A stretch of DNA of 64,000 nt, taken from assembly GCA_900316015.1 (NCBI GenBank), contig ONBG01000007.1, positions 24,522 to 88,521 on the forward strand, in the 5' to 3' direction. The notes under the pieces are model-generated. The model saw nothing but the letters and a program-made list of their open reading frames with translations, had not been told where the DNA came from and did not search any database. Made by a program: the position numbers and the translations under genes. This document shows, in pieces, positions 61,832-64,000 of this stretch (positions are counted from its first letter, which is position 1; the number at the start of each line of letters is the position of its first letter). This stretch comes from an uncultured Prevotella sp. (GTDB lineage: Bacteria; Bacteroidota; Bacteroidia; Bacteroidales; Bacteroidaceae).

Positions 61832-62989
61832 ATGATAGGACTTAAAAGTTTATTCGCTGTTGCCATGCTCGCCTTTGGCGCAACAACAGCAATGGCGCAA
61901 GCTACTTATACAGATGCTCAGGGTAATGAGTACCAGTACAAGAAGCATTGGTTCCTGGATCTCCAGGGTGGAGCTCAGTATACGCTCGGTGAGGCTAAGT
62001 TTGACAAGCTGATCTCTCCCAACGTTCAGTTGGGTTTGGGCTATCAGTTCTCTCCTGTTTTCGGCCTTCGCCTGCAGGCTAACGCTTGGCAGAGCAAAGG
62101 CGGCTGGAACGGTTATACCAAGGATTATACCAAGTACTCTGCCATCACGAAGGACTACAAGTACAAGTATGTAGCACCGGGTCTGGACTTCATGTTCAAC
62201 CTCTCCAACCTGTTCTTCGGATGGAACCCTTACCGTGTGTTCAACGTGACTGCTTTCATCGGCGGTGGTGCTAACATCGCATGGGGCAATGATGAAGTTA
62301 ACCAGATTGCAAGCGATATCCGCTCTAACACAGGCGAGGTGAGCCTGAGCAACTATGAGTTGGAATATCTTTGGGACGGCACGAAGGTTCGTCCTTACGG
62401 ACGTGCAGGCGTCGACCTGAACTTCCGCCTGAGCAATGCTGTCAGCCTGATGGTTGAGGGCAACGCCAACATCCTGAGTGATCACTACAATTCCAAGAAG
62501 GCTGATAACCCTGACTGGTACTTCAATGCACTTGTAGGTCTGCGCATTAACCTCGGCAAGTCTTATACCAAGACCGAGAAGCCGGCTCCAGAGCCAGAAC
62601 CAGAGCCAGTGGTTGAGGAGAAACCAGCTCCAGCACCGGCACCTGCTCCAGTTGAGGAGAAGATCGAGCCGCTGCGCCGCGATATCTTCTTCACGATCAA
62701 CTCTACGGTTATCCGCAAGTCTGAGACCCAGAAAGTACAGGATATCGTCGACTACCTGAACAAGAACCCGAAGGCAAAGGTTCAGGTAACGGGTTATGCT
62801 GACGCTGGCACGGGCAACAACAGGATCAACGACCGTCTGGCTGCACAGCGTGCCGCTGTTGTCGTAAAGGCACTGAAGACGAAGTACAACATCCCTGCTG
62901 ACCGTATCTCTTCAGACAGCAAGGGCGCACGCGTTCAGCCGTTCGCAGAGAACAACAAGAACCGTGTCACGATTTGTATCGCTGAATAA
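61832..62989 (+). CDS. OmpA-family outer-membrane protein (right copy)
   Basis: Paralog of the protein at 52093, 385 aa. A different signal peptide (MIGLKSLFAVAMLAFGATTA) is followed by an almost identical barrel, linker and OmpA domain. The last 185 residues differ from the left copy by a single Gln/Lys change. Two internal stretches differ in sequence and length (TKDYTKYSAITKDYKYKY, and the SDIRSNTGEVSLSNYELEY region), and are probably external loops. The nucleotide sequences of the shared parts differ at few sites, suggesting recent duplication or gene conversion. Confidence 0.92.
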   Translation: MIGLKSLFAVAMLAFGATTAMAQATYTDAQGNEYQYKKHWFLDLQGGAQYTLGEAKFDKLISPNVQLGLGYQFSPVFGLRLQANAWQSKGGWNGYTKDYTKYSAITKDYKYKYVAPGLDFMFNLSNLFFGWNPYRVFNVTAFIGGGANIAWGNDEVNQIASDIRSNTGEVSLSNYELEYLWDGTKVRPYGRAGVDLNFRLSNAVSLMVEGNANILSDHYNSKKADNPDWYFNALVGLRINLGKSYTKTEKPAPEPEPEPVVEEKPAPAPAPAPVEEKIEPLRRDIFFTINSTVIRKSETQKVQDIVDYLNKNPKAKVQVTGYADAGTGNNRINDRLAAQRAAVVVKALKTKYNIPADRISSDSKGARVQPFAENNKNRVTICIAE

Positions 62990-63011
62990 CATTATAGATG
63001 GATTATATGTA

Positions 63012-63044
63012 AGGAGGGGGTTCTTCAAGGCTCCCTTCTTTTTT
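63012..63044 (+). terminator. Terminator after the right OmpA gene
   Basis: AGGAGGG pairs with CCCTTCT (one G-T pair) around a loop of about 14 nt and is followed by TTTTT. It is positioned just before the DUF1573 gene. Confidence 0.6.
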
Positions 63045-63056
63045 ATCTTTTTCAAT

Positions 63057-63470
63057 ATGAAGAATCATCTGATTGGATTTTTGGGGATGTTCCTCCTTGC
63101 CGTCCTCCTTGTCTCTTGTAACCGTCGTAAGTTCCCGGTTACTTCGCAGGATGCCAAGATCGTCTTTGAGGACACTGTCCATGACTTTGGGGTTATTCCT
63201 GCTGGCAAGGAACAAACGTATGACTTTGTCTTTCATAATGCCGGCAGCGAGCCTTTGGTGATTTATCAGGCGGATGCCCTTTGCCACTGCGAGGATGCAG
63301 AATACGACAAGGAACCCGTGAAGGCGGGTGGGGAAGGAAAGATCCGTGTCACTTTCCATGGGGAACAGGGTGCGACTGGACATTTCGATCGCTCCGTCCG
63401 TGTGTATAGCAATGGGGCAAAAGGGGCTGTGACCTTAACGGTGCAGGGGAATATACAGAAACGTGAGTAG
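63057..63470 (+). CDS. DUF1573 lipoprotein
   Basis: A 137-aa protein starting MKNHLIGFLGMFLLAVLLVS with a lipobox VSC (Cys21). The mature part is an Ig-like DUF1573 domain: FEDTVHDFGVIPAGKEQTYDFVFHN, then ALCHCEDAEYDKEPVKAGGEG in place of the usual CGCTTPEYP, and GHFDRSVRVYSN. Function of the family is unknown; it is common in Bacteroidetes exported proteins. An in-frame start at 62964 overlaps the OmpA gene and is rejected. Confidence 0.85.
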   Translation: MKNHLIGFLGMFLLAVLLVSCNRRKFPVTSQDAKIVFEDTVHDFGVIPAGKEQTYDFVFHNAGSEPLVIYQADALCHCEDAEYDKEPVKAGGEGKIRVTFHGEQGATGHFDRSVRVYSNGAKGAVTLTVQGNIQKRE

Positions 63471-63496
63471 GCTCACCTTCTATAATCTGTCCATGG

Positions 63497-63670
63497 ACAG
63501 ATTCCTCTCCCAAATCCCCCATCCTGGCTGGTGAGGAAGGAAAGGTAACCGTGACCTTTAATCCCAAAGGGGAACCCCCTTACAATTTTGAAAAAGGCGT
63601 TATCGTTTTCAGCAATGCGGAAAACGGAAGCCAATCACTCACAGTTAAAGGGGAGTTAGTCTGGAAATAA
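63497..63670 (+). pseudogene. Fragment of a second DUF1573 gene
   Basis: The frame ending at the TAA 63668-63670 reads SPILAGEEGKVTVTFNPKG, then PYNFEKGVIVFSNAENGSQ and SLTVKGELVWK, the C-terminal half of a DUF1573 domain. No ATG lies in this frame after the stop at 63464, and the N-terminal half with signal peptide and Cys motif is missing. It is most likely the remnant of a tandem copy of the intact gene just upstream. Confidence 0.7.
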
Positions 63671-63925
63671 GACTCTTTTGATTATATTCGTCAGCAAATA
63701 TAATGGTATTTCTTTACTTTCGCATGCTCTGAGCGATATTTCCTCTTTTCCGTTTCAATAAGAGCCAAGGAAATATCTATTTTCGTAGCTGTCCTCAACT
63801 CTATTCTAAGACATCACTCTCCGCCAAAGATCGTTTTCGTAAAATTCATCGCCTTTTATTTGGAACCTATGGCAATATTCACTATCTTTGCTTGGGAATA
63901 TGTTTAACTATATCATTATGAGGCT
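63671..63925. other. Upstream region of the Rpn-like gene
   Basis: No gene is seen. The right part holds the promoter described separately, inside a 46-nt segment that recurs inverted at 51944-51989. The left part is T-rich with no recognisable structure. Confidence 0.45.
63859..63890 (+). promoter_or_regulatory. Promoter of the Rpn-like gene
   Basis: TTTG (63859-63862), 20 nt, TATCTTTG (63883-63890). The ATG follows at 63926. Most of this element is conserved in the inverted copy at 51944-51989, where the final G of the -7 box is changed. Confidence 0.65.
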
Positions 63926-64000
63926 ATGACCACAACATGGAAAAGGACACAAAGGTACCTGAACCCTCTGACTGACTTCGGCTTCAAGAGGCTGTTCGGG
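63926..64000 (+). CDS. Rpn family / PD-(D/E)XK transposase-like protein, N-terminus
   Basis: The first 25 codons before the right edge read MTTTWKRTQRYLNPLTDFGF then KRLFG. The stretch YLNPLTDFGFKRLFG is the usual start of the multicopy PD-(D/E)XK nuclease family transposases / Rpn recombination-promoting nucleases of Bacteroidetes. The catalytic part is outside the window, so integrity cannot be judged. Such genes are mobile or recombinogenic and often mark variable loci. Confidence 0.7.
   Translation, partial: MTTTWKRTQRYLNPLTDFGFKRLFG

Overview
The window is chromosomal DNA from a member of the Bacteroidales, most likely Prevotella-like. The evidence is a type IX secretion pair (PorU/PorV), DUF4290 and DUF1573 proteins, a type III glutamine synthetase, LL-diaminopimelate aminotransferase, OmpA proteins with the Bacteroidales layout, and many promoters of the Bacteroidetes type (TTTG, about 19 nt, TAnnTTTG). 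No tRNA, rRNA or CRISPR array was seen.

Layout. 1-10.2 kb: a nitrogen-assimilation cluster (glnN, dapL, dapF on minus; PII, amt, asnB, second amt on plus), after a partial secreted-protein gene at the left edge. 10.3-14.0 kb: a minus-strand operon of LicD, an IspD/TarI-like cytidylyltransferase, an SDR epimerase and a GH43-like secreted enzyme. It diverges from a Wzx-type flippase and a GT2 gene through overlapping promoters. 16.4-27.6 kb: envelope-glycan genes. The core is an eight-gene minus-strand operon with a phosphoethanolamine-transferase-like enzyme, two acyltransferases, a UbiA-family enzyme resembling decaprenyl-phosphate phosphoribosyltransferase, a HAD phosphatase, GtrA, and two paralogous polytopic proteins. 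A third paralog lies outside the operon. This gene set resembles the mycobacterial polyprenyl-phosphate-pentose pathway and is one of the two main candidates for an undescribed system. 27.7-35.6 kb: housekeeping genes (nadD, gmk, yicC; tsaB, DUF4290, murA, rimM, dxr, rseP). MurA carries Asp in place of the usual catalytic Cys. 35.9-41.8 kb: gltB-gltD, whose control region shares sequence motifs with the PII/amt promoter. 42.2-45.3 kb: rplM-rpsI and rpsB-tsf. 45.8-51.7 kb: a FAH-family enzyme, porU, porV, ispF.

51.9-63.9 kb is a mirror-image locus and the other main candidate. A tyrosine recombinase gene sits in a 1531-bp segment bounded by perfect 92-bp inverted repeats. Each repeat covers the 5' leader and signal-peptide codons of a large surface protein. 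The two surface proteins diverge, and each is followed by a small lipoprotein gene and an OmpA-family gene. The two OmpA proteins are almost identical except in predicted surface loops. A good promoter lies inside the segment and faces only the left cassette, so in this assembly the left cassette should be ON and the right OFF. Inversion would exchange them. The right surface protein lacks the lipobox cysteine present in the left one, through what looks like a precise 60-nt deletion at the repeat boundary.

The window ends in the first codons of an Rpn/PD-(D/E)XK transposase-like gene. A 46-bp piece of its promoter region recurs inverted on the far side of the mirror locus.
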